Part shown: positions 53,361 through 64,000 of the stretch, one piece after another
Layout: each line of letters opens with the position of its first letter
Numbering within the stretch: position 1 is the first letter of the stretch
DNA from: Posidonia oceanica
Taxonomy: Eukaryota; Streptophyta; Magnoliopsida; Alismatales; Posidoniaceae
Reading direction: 5' to 3'
Assembly (NCBI GenBank): GCA_037176725.1
Contig: JAZBRS010000026.1
Span: forward strand, 148,067,501 to 148,131,500
Length of the DNA stretch: 64,000 nucleotides
The notes under the pieces: generated by a model
The model's input: only the letters and a program-made list of their open reading frames with translations
Told to the model about the DNA's origin: nothing
Databases searched by the model: none
Position numbers and translations under genes: made by a program

Positions 53361-55157
53361 GATAAGGTGTCGGGCTTATCGGCCGGATAGTTTACGGTCC
53401 TATCAACCGGAAGCGATAGTTTACGGACCTATCAACCGGAAGCGATAGTTTACGGACCTATCAACCGGAAGCAGTTGTGAGTGATAGTTACTGGATATCA
53501 GTCGTAAAACATGATTGTGCAGGATAGTTTACAGTCCTATCAACCGGAAGCGATAGTTTACGGGCTTATCAACCGGAAGCGATAGTTTACGAGCCTATCA
53601 ACCGGGAGAGATAGTTTACGGTCCTATCAACCGGAAGCACAATCCATGAGTGATAGTTACTGGTTATCAGCCGTATAATGCAAATGCCAGAGAATGATAG
53701 TTTATGGTCCTATCAACCGGAAGCGATAGTTTACGGGCCTATCAACCGGGAGCGATAGTTTACGGGCCTATCAACCGGGAGCGATAGTTTATGGTCCTAT
53801 CAACCGGAAAGGGCATTTGTGAGTGATAGTTACTGGATATCAGCCGTATAACATGATTGGCGCAGCGATAGTTTACGGTCCTATCAACCGGAAGCGATAG
53901 TTTACGGGCCTATTAACCGGAAGCGATAGTTTACGGGCCTATCAACCGGGAGCGATAGTTTACGGACCTATCAATCGGAAAGCGCAATCATGAGCGATAG
54001 TTACTGGTTATCAGCCGTATAATGCAATTGCAAGTGATAGTTTATGGTTCTATCAACCAGAAGCGATAGTTTACGGGCCTATCAACTGGGAGCGATAGTT
54101 TACGGGCCTATCAACCGGAAGCGATAGTTTATGGTCCTATCAACCAGAAAGTGCAATTGCAAGGGATAGTTACTAGATATTAGCCGTATAACGTAATTGC
54201 AAGTGATAGTTTTGGATATTAGCCAAGGATGAGTTTTGGATCATCAGCCAGAGAATGATAGTTTACGGCCCTATCAACCGGAAAGTGCAATTACGAGGGA
54301 CAGTTACTGGATGTCAGCCGTATAACACAATTGCGGGCTAAATAAGACATCAGCCCAAGATGATAGTTTACGGTCCTATCAACCAGATAGAGCAGTGATT
54401 GATTGATTGATTGATGATTGATGATTGATAAGAAAAAGAGTGATTGATTGATTGATAGTTTGATAAGAAAAGGAGTGATTGATTGATTGAAAGTTTGATA
54501 AGAAAAGGATTGATAAGATTGATTGAAAGTTTGATAAGAAAAGGATTGATAAGATATCGAACTTATCGGCTGGCAACGGGAAAGAGGTGATAAGATATCG
54601 GACTTATCGGCCGGCCAATGAATAAAAGAATAGAATGATAAGATATCGGACTTATCGACGGGCAAAGAGGGGATGAAGGAATGATAAGATATCGGACTTA
54701 TCGGTCGGCAAAGGGAAAGAGATGATAAGATATCGGACTTATCGGCCGGCAAATGAATAAAAGAATAGAATGATAAGATATCAGACTTATCGACCGGCAA
54801 AGAGGGGATAAAGGAATGATAAGATATCGGACTTATCGACTGGTAAAGGGAGAGAGATGATAAGATATCGGACTTATCGACCGGCAAATGAATAAAAGAA
54901 TAGAATGATAAGATATCAGACTTATCGGCCGGCAAAAAGGGGATAAAGGAATGATAAGATATCGGACTTATCGGCCGGCAATGGGAGAGAGATGATAAGA
55001 TATCAGACTTATCGACCGGCAAATGAATAAAAGAATAGAATGATAAGATATCAGACTTATCGGCCGGCAAATAGGGGATAAAGAAATGATAAGATATCGG
55101 ACTTATCGGCCGGCAAAGGGAGAGAGATGATAAGATATCGGACTTATCGACCGGCAA
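53361..55157 (-). repeat. Covarying mini-hairpin array of element X'
   Basis: On +, 53361-54395 is mostly GATAGTTTACGGTCCTATC-type modules with GATAGTTACTGGATATCAGC punctuation. Then a TGATTGAT simple repeat and five AAGTTTGATAAGAAAAGG-like units follow (about 54395-54560). Finally about a dozen GATAAGATATCGGACTTATC hairpins (54565-55157) alternate with two spacer types. The simple-repeat joint also exists in Y (about 17891-17920). Confidence 0.87.
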
Positions 55158-55208
55158 TATCATGAGGGAAAGAGAGGGAGAATGATACCAAGGGGCGATC
55201 AAAAGATG

Positions 55209-55235
55209 CCCCTGGTATCAGGATGATACCAGGGG
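55209..55235. repeat. Perfect 12-bp inverted repeat, 3-nt loop
   Basis: CCCCTGGTATCA, GGA, TGATACCAGGGG. Counterpart of 9021-9047. Confidence 0.8.
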
Positions 55236-55653
55236 TTGGCCAACGCGTCCTTGGCATCGAAAGCAGAGGGTGAAGACAAAACTGTCGAGTTTGCCAGACG
55301 AGTAGTTTGGGGTACCAGCCCGAAGATGATGACAGGTTGACGGGCCTATCGCCAGGCAGTTGGGGGTGCCAGCCCGTTGATGAAGATCCGGATGACGGTG
55401 CCCGATAGCTTGTTTGTTCAGATGTCATGGGTCAGCAGTTGGGTTGACTGATGAGGACTTTCCCGTAGTGTTTGGCAGCAAGTCTGGCCAGGGGCCCTAC
55501 AGATATGATTGAAATGATGATGTATGCACTTGAAGCAGATTTGAAATGCAAACAGGTGGCTCAGAACGCCTTTGTATTGATTGAACATGATTACATGCCT
55601 GTGACAAGCCAAAAGTTTATAGCAGAAAATAGGCAGACAGTTACATGGATGCT
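55236..55653 (-). other. 3' flank of the X' DUF7745 gene with hairpin modules
   Basis: No gene. GGCA (55354-55357) pairs with TGCC (55367-55370). GACAGG (55331-55336) faces CCTATC (55345-55350), which pairs completely in the sense (-) RNA if one U-G wobble is allowed. Confidence 0.55.
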
Positions 55654-56854
55654 CTAGTCGGCCCGGGCTTTCTTTGCCCTTCGGGAGTCAGGGAACTGTG
55701 GAGCGCCAGGAGGTATCTCACTGATAGGCCAGAAAGCTTGTACCTCCGTCAGATATTTGGGAGTACATCCCGAGCCTTGTGCAGATGCCAGGTCAGTAGA
55801 CCGCACTCCATGCTGCATGAGATCAGCCAGTTTTGTTGTAGCAGATGTTGTCCCGTAAGGATATGCTTGAAGGAGTCTTGGGGCTGTGCTGTCTATGAAG
55901 GTGCCCTGCTGGAGGCCGAACTGCCACATGACCCGGATGGGGTGATACTCCACGCCTCCGGTGAATCCAGGCAGCACTATGAGTCGCGCATCGGGGGTAT
56001 CGAAGAAGATAGTAAAGGGCTCGGCCGCAGACGGGATGATGCGCCAGGTGACGGTGTCGTCCGTCAGCTTAGATAGCTTCTTGTATTCTTCGGGGACCTT
56101 CTTGATTGTCCTGGCGTGGCCGCTGTTGCAGTATGTTTCAATGTTGTGGCCCCGAGGGCGCAGCAAGTTCAGTTCAAGGTGCGCAGCTAGCCAGATCTGT
56201 ACTAGCACTCCGCAGCCATGGAAGTAGCGGCAGCGGTGGGAGATGCGGTCCAGTCCGCAGTAAGTTTTAGCCAAGACGACTGGTGCCAGGTCGATCTGCC
56301 TAGTCACCACAGCTAGTGCGATTTCAGCAATTTCTATCGCGACTGTCATCCGGCCATGAGTGAAGATCAGCTCTCTTAGAAGTCGGGTGACCAATTCCCG
56401 AAGCCACAAATCATCTCCAAGTTCAGCATGCTTGTCTATGATTTCATCAAAGTAGTGCAAGCACAGCATGGGTACGGTGCCACTGGTGCAGATCAGTCTT
56501 TGTTGGCACCTGTCAATAGATAGCCTAGATAACTTGCAGAGGACCGCTATGTATTTGTCATGCCTCATGAATGGGCGGTCCCATCAGCCGGGAGAAGCCA
56601 CAGATGCGGCGCACCTCCTCTAGAGTAGGTGTCAGTTCAGTTCTTCCGAAGTGGAAGACATGGTGCGCCGGCTTCCAAAATCTTGCGGCAGCGCACAGAA
56701 GGTGACGGCTCACTTCGACATCAGCTGCTTTCAGTAGTTTTGTAGGTATGCCCCAGAGGCACAGCTTCTCATAGTCTTCCTGAGTAAGCTTGCCAATCCA
56801 GCCCCGTAGGGCTTCAGAACAGTGCACTAGGGTTTCAAGAGTTGGATATCCCAT
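55654..56854 (-). pseudogene. DUF7745-like gene of X', one frameshift
   Basis: It starts with an ATG at 56854 (MGYPTL) and matches the X protein along its whole length, including CAAARFWKPAHHVF, TPTLEEVRRICGF, VVLAKTYCGLD, FHGCG..IQIW and the YHPIRVMWQFG motif. It ends at 55654 with a basic RRAKKARAD tail. A 2-nt loss near 56573, after MGPPI, shifts the frame; downstream the second frame is open to the end. There are no nonsense codons otherwise, so it decayed less than the adjacent pol. The position between pol and the 3' array is the same as in X. Confidence 0.82.
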
Positions 56855-58295
56855 GGCGCAGGCCGCAAGGGTACAGGCAGATGCTGTAGAGCTTGAAGGT
56901 ACCTGTTATCAATACTGTAGACAGTCAGAACACACAGGCATATAATCTCTAACAGGAAGCAGAATCTGAAGCTAATAAAGTAGTTCAATAATACTCAGCA
57001 GTTAATATCAGAACATAGCAGCTAAGCACACATAGGCAGGAGAGTTCTGTAGCAGTCTTGTTGACACGGGGCGATGACTTGGCAGGAGATCTGGACCAGC
57101 GCAGCTCGAATGGCGTCAACACGTGCTTGGCAAGGAGTACTGTCTCAGAGTCGAAGCGAGTTGCAGAGCGGAACAATTGATAAGAAGGAAATGATGATTG
57201 AAGATGCATGTATGCATGATGCAGGTTGGTATGCTTAAGAGATGATTAGCATGCTTTGGTGCCCTCAGCATACAGAGTGCTTTGGTGCCTGCTGTAGAGG
57301 AAGGGAGTGATCCCTGACTCACTGGGCCCTACTTGGACTCTTAGCTTGCTGGTGGCACTCCGGAACGGGTGTTGGCAGTATACAGGTGGTGGTGTGGTGA
57401 GGACAGGTTACCTGCCGAGCTCTCAGGACCTACACTTACTCTTTCTGCTCTCTTTTTTTGATTTCTCCCTCATGGGTATGTAGTCTTTCTTTGCCCCTAG
57501 CTAGGAGATGGTAAGTGTTTGCTTTTGGAGGGAGGTGGTAGACCCTTTTAGGCTTACACCCTTGGGTTTTTTGTAAGGTACGGGGGGATGATATTGCTTG
57601 TATCTTCGGGTCGATCCTTGTCTAACCCTTTTTCTTTTTTTTTGCTTGCTTTTTCTCTTCTCTTTTGTTTTGTTTTTGTTTGCTTGCTTTTTTTTTTCTT
57701 CTCTCTTTTTTTTCACAGGCTTTTGTTATCCCCATTTTGGAGGTAAAAAGAAGGGTGTTTGGGTTGTAATGGATGTGGGCTTTGGGTCTGCTATGTGGTG
57801 GGTAGAAGGAACAAGGTTAGACTGCACGCCCCTATCTCTAGGGCCGGCTTCTGTCTTCGTTTTCTGATCCTTCGACGCGCCCAAGCCTAGATGTCTATTC
57901 TCACTTTTTTCAGCCTCTCATCCTAGCATTTTTTCTCCCTCAAAGGTGTATGTCCTTACGAGTTTTAGGCAGTTCGCCTGTCCTGATTGATGGTGGCTCC
58001 CTCACTAGCTAAGGCGTCTAAGTAATGCCGGGTGAGGCAGGGTGGAATCTTTCCAGAGTAGGCAAGCACTTCCGGTTTTCATCACCGGGCAGAAGATGCA
58101 ATGCGTGACTTAAGAGGATGATGATGATGATTTGAGAAAAGGGATGATGCATGAGTAGGATAGAAGAAGCATGAGCGGATGTTCAAGAACAAAAGTAAGA
58201 GACAAGATAGCAGATGCAGGTAGGATGGGAATGTAAGAAGTGAGAATGTAAGTGTGTAGGTGGGAGAAGAGTATCTGCAATGGGGCCGCCTTCGG
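56855..58295 (-). other. Spacer between X' pol and DUF7745 gene
   Basis: No gene. Blocks shared with 6123-7447 include the pyrimidine-rich tract on + (57620-57715), TGGTGGCTCCCTCACTAG (near 57989) and TCATCACCGG (near 58079). Confidence 0.6.
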
Positions 58296-61200
58296 CTACT
58301 AATAGTACTTCTTGAGGTAGCAGAGGTTGATGGGCTCAGACTGCTCGACTTGATCTATATCCTCAAGAGTTACAGCGCCGCCCGAAAAGACTTACTTGAC
58401 TACAAAGGGGCCACGCCAGTTAGGTCGGAATTTCCCTCGACCATCAGGCAAGTGAATGGCATGCAGAACAAGGTCCCCTGTTTGGAAGCCTCTTGGCTGA
58501 ACTTTCTTCAAGTAAGACCTGGCCATTCTCTTTTGATAGCAGTGAGCATTATGCATAGCTTGCAGCCTGTGCTCATCAATCAGGTTCAGTTGGACGCAGC
58601 AGTCTTCGACCCATTCTGCTTCATCCAACTCAGCTTCGTGTAGGATCCGTAGTGAGGGGATCACTACCTCGACGGGCAGCACCGCCTCCATGCCATACAC
58701 CAGAGAGTATGGGGTGGCGCCTATTGAAGTGCGGACGGATGTCCTATACGCCCAGAGTGCGTAAGGAAGCTTGTCGTGCCAGTCCTTATGAGTTTCCGCC
58801 ATTTTCTTCAGGATTTTGACCAGATTTTTGTTGGCGGACTCCACTGCACCGTTCATCTGTGGCCAGTAAGGCGAGGATCTATGATGTTTGATATTGAAGC
58901 TCTGCAGATAGTCTTCGATCCTCTTAGCAATGAAATTTGTGCCATTGTCAGATATAATTGCATGCGGGACCTCGTACCGGGCTATGATATTGTTTCTGAT
59001 GAACTTTTCTGTAGCCACGGCAGTCACCATTTTGTAGGAGGTCACTTCCACCCATTTAGTGAAGTAATCAATCGCTACCAGAATGTAACGATGACCATTA
59101 GAAGCTGGAGGGTGGATGACGCCAATGACATCAATCCCCTAGGTGGAGAAGGGCCACGGCAACGACATGCTGTGCAGTTCTTGGGAGGGCCGAATAAAGT
59201 TGCCATGCACTTGGCAATTATGGCATCTGCATAGGAATCAGCAGCAGTCAGCTTCCATGGTCAGCCAGTAGTATCCTTGCAGCATTATTTTCTTGGCCAG
59301 GAGGACGCCATTCATGTGCGGGCCGTAGGTCTTCGCATGCACTTGAAGCATCAGCGCATCAACCTCTGATTTGTTCAGGCAATGCAGGAGCATTTGATTG
59401 TATGATCTTTTGTACAACTGTCCCGCCCCCAATACATACTTTGACGCCAGACGCGTCAGAGTTCTCTTGTCCACTGCTGAGGTATCGGGTGGAAAGCTGC
59501 CAGACTCCAAGAAAGCTTTTATGTCTTTGTACCAGGGCTGCTCCTCTGTTGTTGAATCTGCCTCTTCAATGTTCATACAGTGTGCAGGCTGCTCAATGCG
59601 AGTAACAAATACATCCACTGTGCTGTCTTCAGGTATATTGAGCCAGGATGCTAGGGTAGCTAACGCATCTGCATATGCGTTCCTCACTCGGTTCATGTAT
59701 GTGAAGCGGATGCTTGCAAATTGTTCTATCAGCTTCAGCAGGTGTTCATGATATGGCAATAGCTTCGGATCTTTCGTTTTCCACTCGCCATTGACTTGAG
59801 AGATCACCAGCATAGCATCGCCATGCACCAGCAGCTTCTGCACCTCATGCTCGAGGGCGACATTCAGTCCTAGGATGCATGCCTCGTACCCTGCTTCGTT
59901 GTTGGTGCATTTGAAGGTCAGCTTCTTGGAGAAGGGAATCATTTGTCCCTGAGGCATTGTCAGCACTGCGCCTACGTCTCGGCCTTTTTTGTTTACAGCA
60001 CCATCAAAGTATAGCTGCCCTTGCTCCTGATCTTCAGGGTCTTTGTCTTCAAAGTCCTCCATTGCAAACAGAATGTCTTCATCTGGAAACTGCATCTGGA
60101 GTGGTTGATATTCAGGCAGTGGGAGATCAGCAAGATGGTCTGCCATAGCTTGGCCCTTCATAGATTTCTGCATGACAAAGGTGATGTCGTACTGAGACAG
60201 TAGCACCTGCCACTTAACACATCTGCCAACCATGGCCGGTTTTTGAAAGAGGAACTTGATTGGATCATGCCGGCATAAGAGCTAAACTGGGTATGCCATC
60301 ATGTAGTGCCTTAATTTCTGTGCAGCCCAGACGAGGGATAGGCAGGTCTTCTCTATTGTACTGTACCTGGGTTCACATTCATTGAACTTCTTGCTCAGGT
60401 AGTAAATGGCGTGCTCCTTTCTACCAGATTCGTCATGTTGGCCCAAGACGGCGCCCACGGAATGCTGCGTGGTAGAAAGGTAGAGAAGTAAGGGTCTCCC
60501 TGGAGTGGGGGGAACCAAGACAGGAGGCTTAATCAGCAGCTGCTTGATCTTGGCAAATGCAGCCTGACATTCCTCGCTCCAATGAATCTGCGCATTCTTC
60601 TTCAGGAGCTTGAATATAGGTTCACAGATGGACGTAAGCTGTGCAATGAAGTGACTGATGTATTGTAAATGCCCAAGCAGACCTCTGACCTCCTTTTCAG
60701 TCCGAGGGGGTGGCATATCCACGATGGCTTTTGCCTTCAACGGGTCCACTTCAATCCCCCTTTGGCTAACAATGTAGCCCAGCAGTTTGCCAGATGACAC
60801 CCCAAATACACACTTGTTGGGGTTCAGGCGCAGCTTGTACTTCCGTAGATGGGTAAAGAGCTTCTTTAGATAGGCAAGATGATCTTCAGGCTCTTTGGTT
60901 TTAGCAATCATGTCGTCTACATAGACCTCCACTTCTTGGTGCATGAGGTCATGGAACAGTGCAGTCATAGCCCTCTGATAGGTTGTGCTAGCATTCTTCA
61001 GCCCAAACGGCATGACTTGGTAGTAGAAGACTCCCCAAGGGGTGATGAATGAAGTCTTTTCCATGTCTTCTTCTGCCATTTTGATCTGATTATATCCAGA
61101 GAAGCCGTCCATGAAGGAGAGCATCTTGTGGCCCGCTGTATTGTCGACTAGGACGTCAATGTGAGGCAATGGGAAGTCGTCCTTGGGACTCGCCTTGTTC

Positions 61201-64000
61201 ATGTCCCTATAGTCGATGCAGATCCGGACGCGGCCGTCTTTCTTGGGCACAGGTACAATGTTTGCCAGCCACTCAGGATAAAGGACGACCTTGAGGAAAT
61301 TGACTCTGTGCTGTTTCATGATCTCTTCTTTGATCATAAGCAGCCACTGCGGTCGCCATCTTCTCAGCTTCTGCTTTACTGGCTTGGCATCTGGGTCCAG
61401 GGATAGGTTGTGCACCACTATCTCTATGTCAAGGCCAACCATATCTTCGTAACTCCAGGCGAAGACATCTGCATATTCTTTTAGGAATGCGATGAACTCT
61501 GCTCGAGCCTGGGGAGACAGCTGGGCACTGATGCGAACTTCTCTGACTTCCTCAGCTGTGCCGATATTGACAACCTCTGTTTCTTCTTCAACATGGAGGT
61601 TGGGGCCTTCTAGGTCGTCGTCGTAGGGCCGGAACTCGGGCAATGGTTCGTCAGTCTTATCCTCGCCCGTATCATCCTCCTCTCCATAAGCAATAAGTTC
61701 CGAGAGAATCTCTTTCTCAAAAGAAGGATTTGTAATGTCGAAAGAGTGTATGTGTTCTGCTGCTTGGCCCTGGTGACGCTTTAGGATGGTCATGCTTACT
61801 CGAGTATTCTTGTAGCCTTGGTGCACGACCTCCGTCCTGGCAACTTCTACTGTCTACTCTGGCCTGACTGATTCTGCTGAGTGCTCTGCTGATTCTGCTG
61901 AGGGCCTTGCTGATTCTGCCACTGATACTGCTGATGGCCCTGCTACTAAGGCTGCTGATGATTCTGTTGCTGATTCTGCTTTCTGCTCTGTTGCTGCTGC
62001 TGCTTGGATTGCTAGTGCTTCCTCCTCTAAGTCTTCTAGTGTGCTTCTGGAGGGTACGCCGGACTGGTGGCTGATCTGGGCACTGCCGCTTGCTACACTG
62101 CCTAAGTGAGGCATGTATTGCACAAACCACCTAGACCCGCCTTCTGGTTGGAGGGTAATAAGCTTATCTGGTCTAGGGGAGTCCGGTATTGCTGAATCTT
62201 CTTCCAAGACCATGATAGAGGCATGGTCTTCTTGCAGAGGAGGGTCCGTAGCCATGGCTTTCCCTTCCTTTCTGCGGCTTGGTGCTCTGCCAGGTCTTCT
62301 ACTATCGACTTGAGCTGTTCTTGGTAGAGTAACTCTAAGTCGGACATCCATGAATTGACCTGGGCTTCTATCGCCACTCCTTCCTCCTCATCCAAGGGTG
62401 AGTCGACATAGTACGCGCTGGGGGCCTGCGGCACTGGCCCGGCTGCAAGATGGATCGCTGCCCTTGGTATTTGCATGGTCTGGCTCACGGGCGCGCCTGA
62501 TAGTGGTAGCTTCGGCATCGGAGATCCAAACAGACTGGTCAGCAGGGCCACAGATGGGTACGCTGCCAGGGTCACTGTTGCAGTTAGAGGGTAGGTAGAG
62601 GTGCTCTTCTGTGGGCTCAAGGGCTGGGAGACTATGATGCTCAATTAGTCCTCTGCATCTGGTGGTGACTGTGAGAGTGCGGCCTCTGACGCCAAGGGGC
62701 CTGCCATGAAAGTTGCTGCTTTGTGACAGGAGGATGTGAAGCGGACTACGCCGGCTGCATTCTCGGTGATGCAGCTGCTGAAGTGGGCCGAGTCGCGCTG
62801 CTGACTGAATTGACTGACTGTCCCTCCAGAGAGAGTGACAGCGGTACTGATGCGACTGCGACCACAGGTAGCCTGCCTGATTGTGCCAGAAGGAGTGTCT
62901 CTGACTTCTGAGCTGCTGCTGCTGCCTGTGCTTGTAATGTGGATGTGGCTGCAGAAATGTTAGAGCTTGTCAGTTCTGCTACAGAGTCTGCTAATTTGTC
63001 TACTGTATCTACTGAAGGAAGAGCCAAACAAACTGACCATGGCGCTTCTCGTGTTGATCAGAGCCTTGCTGCCAGTTGGGACTGCCTCTGTTGCGCCAGA
63101 CTGCTCCTCATCCGAGTAGTAGTCCTCAATGCAGATCCAATCTTCTGTTGGCACCGTGACTTGATCATCAGTTGATCCCAGAACTCCTGCACTGGTGAAG
63201 TTAGTGAGGTCTTTGGGGATGGCAGGTTCTGATCCTTCATTTGAAACCAGTGATCTTCGCTGGGCTTGGGCTCATAACCGAGGCCTTCAGATTTCCTCTG
63301 CTCCACCGCCATGATCGGCTCTGCGATCCCCTAGCCGTGACGCCCGAGTGGTGTACCCTTTATGTAACCCCACCTGTGACATACATTCTCGACCATTCGA
63401 AAGGGGTTGTTGTGAATGGCCAAGGAGTTCGCACGTTCAAGATCAAGAATGAAGTCAACCGGCTCGCACCGATTAATGCGATACAAGGCTTCGAAAGTCT
63501 CGGGGTCAAACAGGATAGTTTGTGAAGAGACGGGGGAGACTGCCTCGATCCGCTCCTTCTCAAAGTTCTCCGCCATGACGACAATGACATCATCGCCGTG
63601 ACGGTACTTTATCATTTGATGGAGGGTCGAGGGAAGGACCTGATGCTTGTGGAGCCAAGGGCGCCCAAGCAGGAGATTGAAGTTCGGCTTCAAGTCGACG
63701 ACATAGAATTCTACATCGAAAACGACCGGCCCAATGGCAAGAGGAATAATCAGGATCCCCAGAGCGTCATGGTGGGTGTTGTCAAAAGCTATCATTCCCT
63801 TCACGGCTGGCGTGATGTCCTCGGCCTTGAATCCAAGCTTGGTTGTAGTACACAAGGGGCAGACGTTAAGGCCTGACCCGTTATCAACCAGTGTTAGGGG
63901 AATATGAAAGTTTTTGAACTGAACCATGACGAATAGGGGTTGATTGTGATTAATCCCCACCGGAGGCAACTCATCACTCGTAAAAGAGATGACTTGGGGC
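58296..64000 (-). pseudogene. pol: Gag-pol polyprotein of X', broken, 5' end outside window
   Basis: The frame enters at 64000 just before protease (VDNGSG near 63885-63900 on -). It meets a TAG at 63333-63331 in the G-patch segment. The linker (61827-63330) then shifts frame several times. From 61826 to 58296 RT, both RNase H domains and integrase stay in a single frame with nonsense codons only: TAG 60284-60282, TGA 59240-59238, TAG 59141-59139, TAA 58394-58392 and TAG 58301-58299. At these sites X has Gln, Arg or Trp, so C-to-T or G-to-A changes explain them all. Conserved motifs include YVDD (about 60920), YFDGA (about 60014) and SDNGTNF (about 58940). It is non-functional as it stands. 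Confidence 0.9.

Larger units (their letters stand above)
46764..64000 (-). mobile_element. Element X': decayed relative of X on the minus strand (5' part outside window)
   Basis: Read on -: pol (from 64000), spacer, DUF7745 gene, hairpins, array, pre-LTR segment, LTR4. The order is the same as in X, and homology continues through the spacers. Both genes are broken. It is not a recent inverted copy of X, because LTR4 differs clearly from LTR1. Confidence 0.85.

Noticed and set aside
1..64000. A recent 25-kb inverted duplication (palindrome) centred on B
   Set aside because: LTR1/LTR4 and LTR2/LTR3 differ at many positions even in their first 60 bases, so any such event would be old.

Overview
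This window is almost entirely long terminal repeat (LTR) retrotransposon DNA from a land plant, very probably a flowering plant with a large, repeat-rich genome. The evidence is Ty3/gypsy polyproteins with a second, archaeal-type RNase H (a Tat/Ogre-lineage trait), LTRs of about 6 kb, plant-restricted DUF7745 and plant-mobile-domain proteins, and decay dominated by C-to-T type nonsense changes. I could not identify the species. I found no ordinary host gene, tRNA, rRNA or bacterial feature.

Layout: (1) 1-17314, + strand: the 3' two thirds of element X. It has an open gag-pol frame (3-6122), an extra sense gene for a 400-residue DUF7745-like protein (7448-8650), a 3' array of tiny hairpins (9.08-10.84 kb) and a 6.0-kb LTR (11295-17314). 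(2) 17315-25491, +: remnant Y of the same family, consisting of hairpin array plus LTR. X appears to sit inside Y's array. (3) 25492-39421: element B, a different Tat-like family. It has the 3' half of pol (25493-28168, +), then three antisense genes with introns (29950-37096, -), then two tandem arrays, one built of hairpins. Y interrupts B inside the reverse-transcriptase YVDD motif. (4) 39422-46763, -: remnant Y', again LTR plus hairpin array. (5) 46764-64000, -: element X', a decayed relative of X with LTR, array, broken DUF7745 gene and broken pol.

How the parts fit together: pol supplies protease, reverse transcriptase, two RNase H domains and integrase. Both families carry DUF7745-type genes between pol and the 3' LTR, in sense in X and X' and in antisense with phase-0 introns in B. 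Both also place arrays of short stem-loops just before the 3' LTR. In X, Y, Y' and X' the hairpin stems change on both arms together (GATA/TATC, GACA/TGTC, GGTA/TACC, GATGA/TCATC, GATAAG/CTTATC) around a conserved C-C-N-A-A-A-C-like loop. This suggests selection for base pairing or for palindromic sites. Together with a 76-nt inverted repeat across the polypurine/LTR junction in all four copies, it is the best candidate here for an undescribed system.

The four LTRs share one plan: U3 GATTATC/CTCTCTCC repeats, an AT-rich kilobase, a GC-rich promoter-like block, TTGCAT-rich ~90-bp repeats, a CGTTTTGCG array and a strongly conserved U5-side core. Element boundaries were set by eye from the TG...CA ends (TGTTGACACCCC ... 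GGATTACTACA). All domain calls rest on motif recognition, not on a database search.
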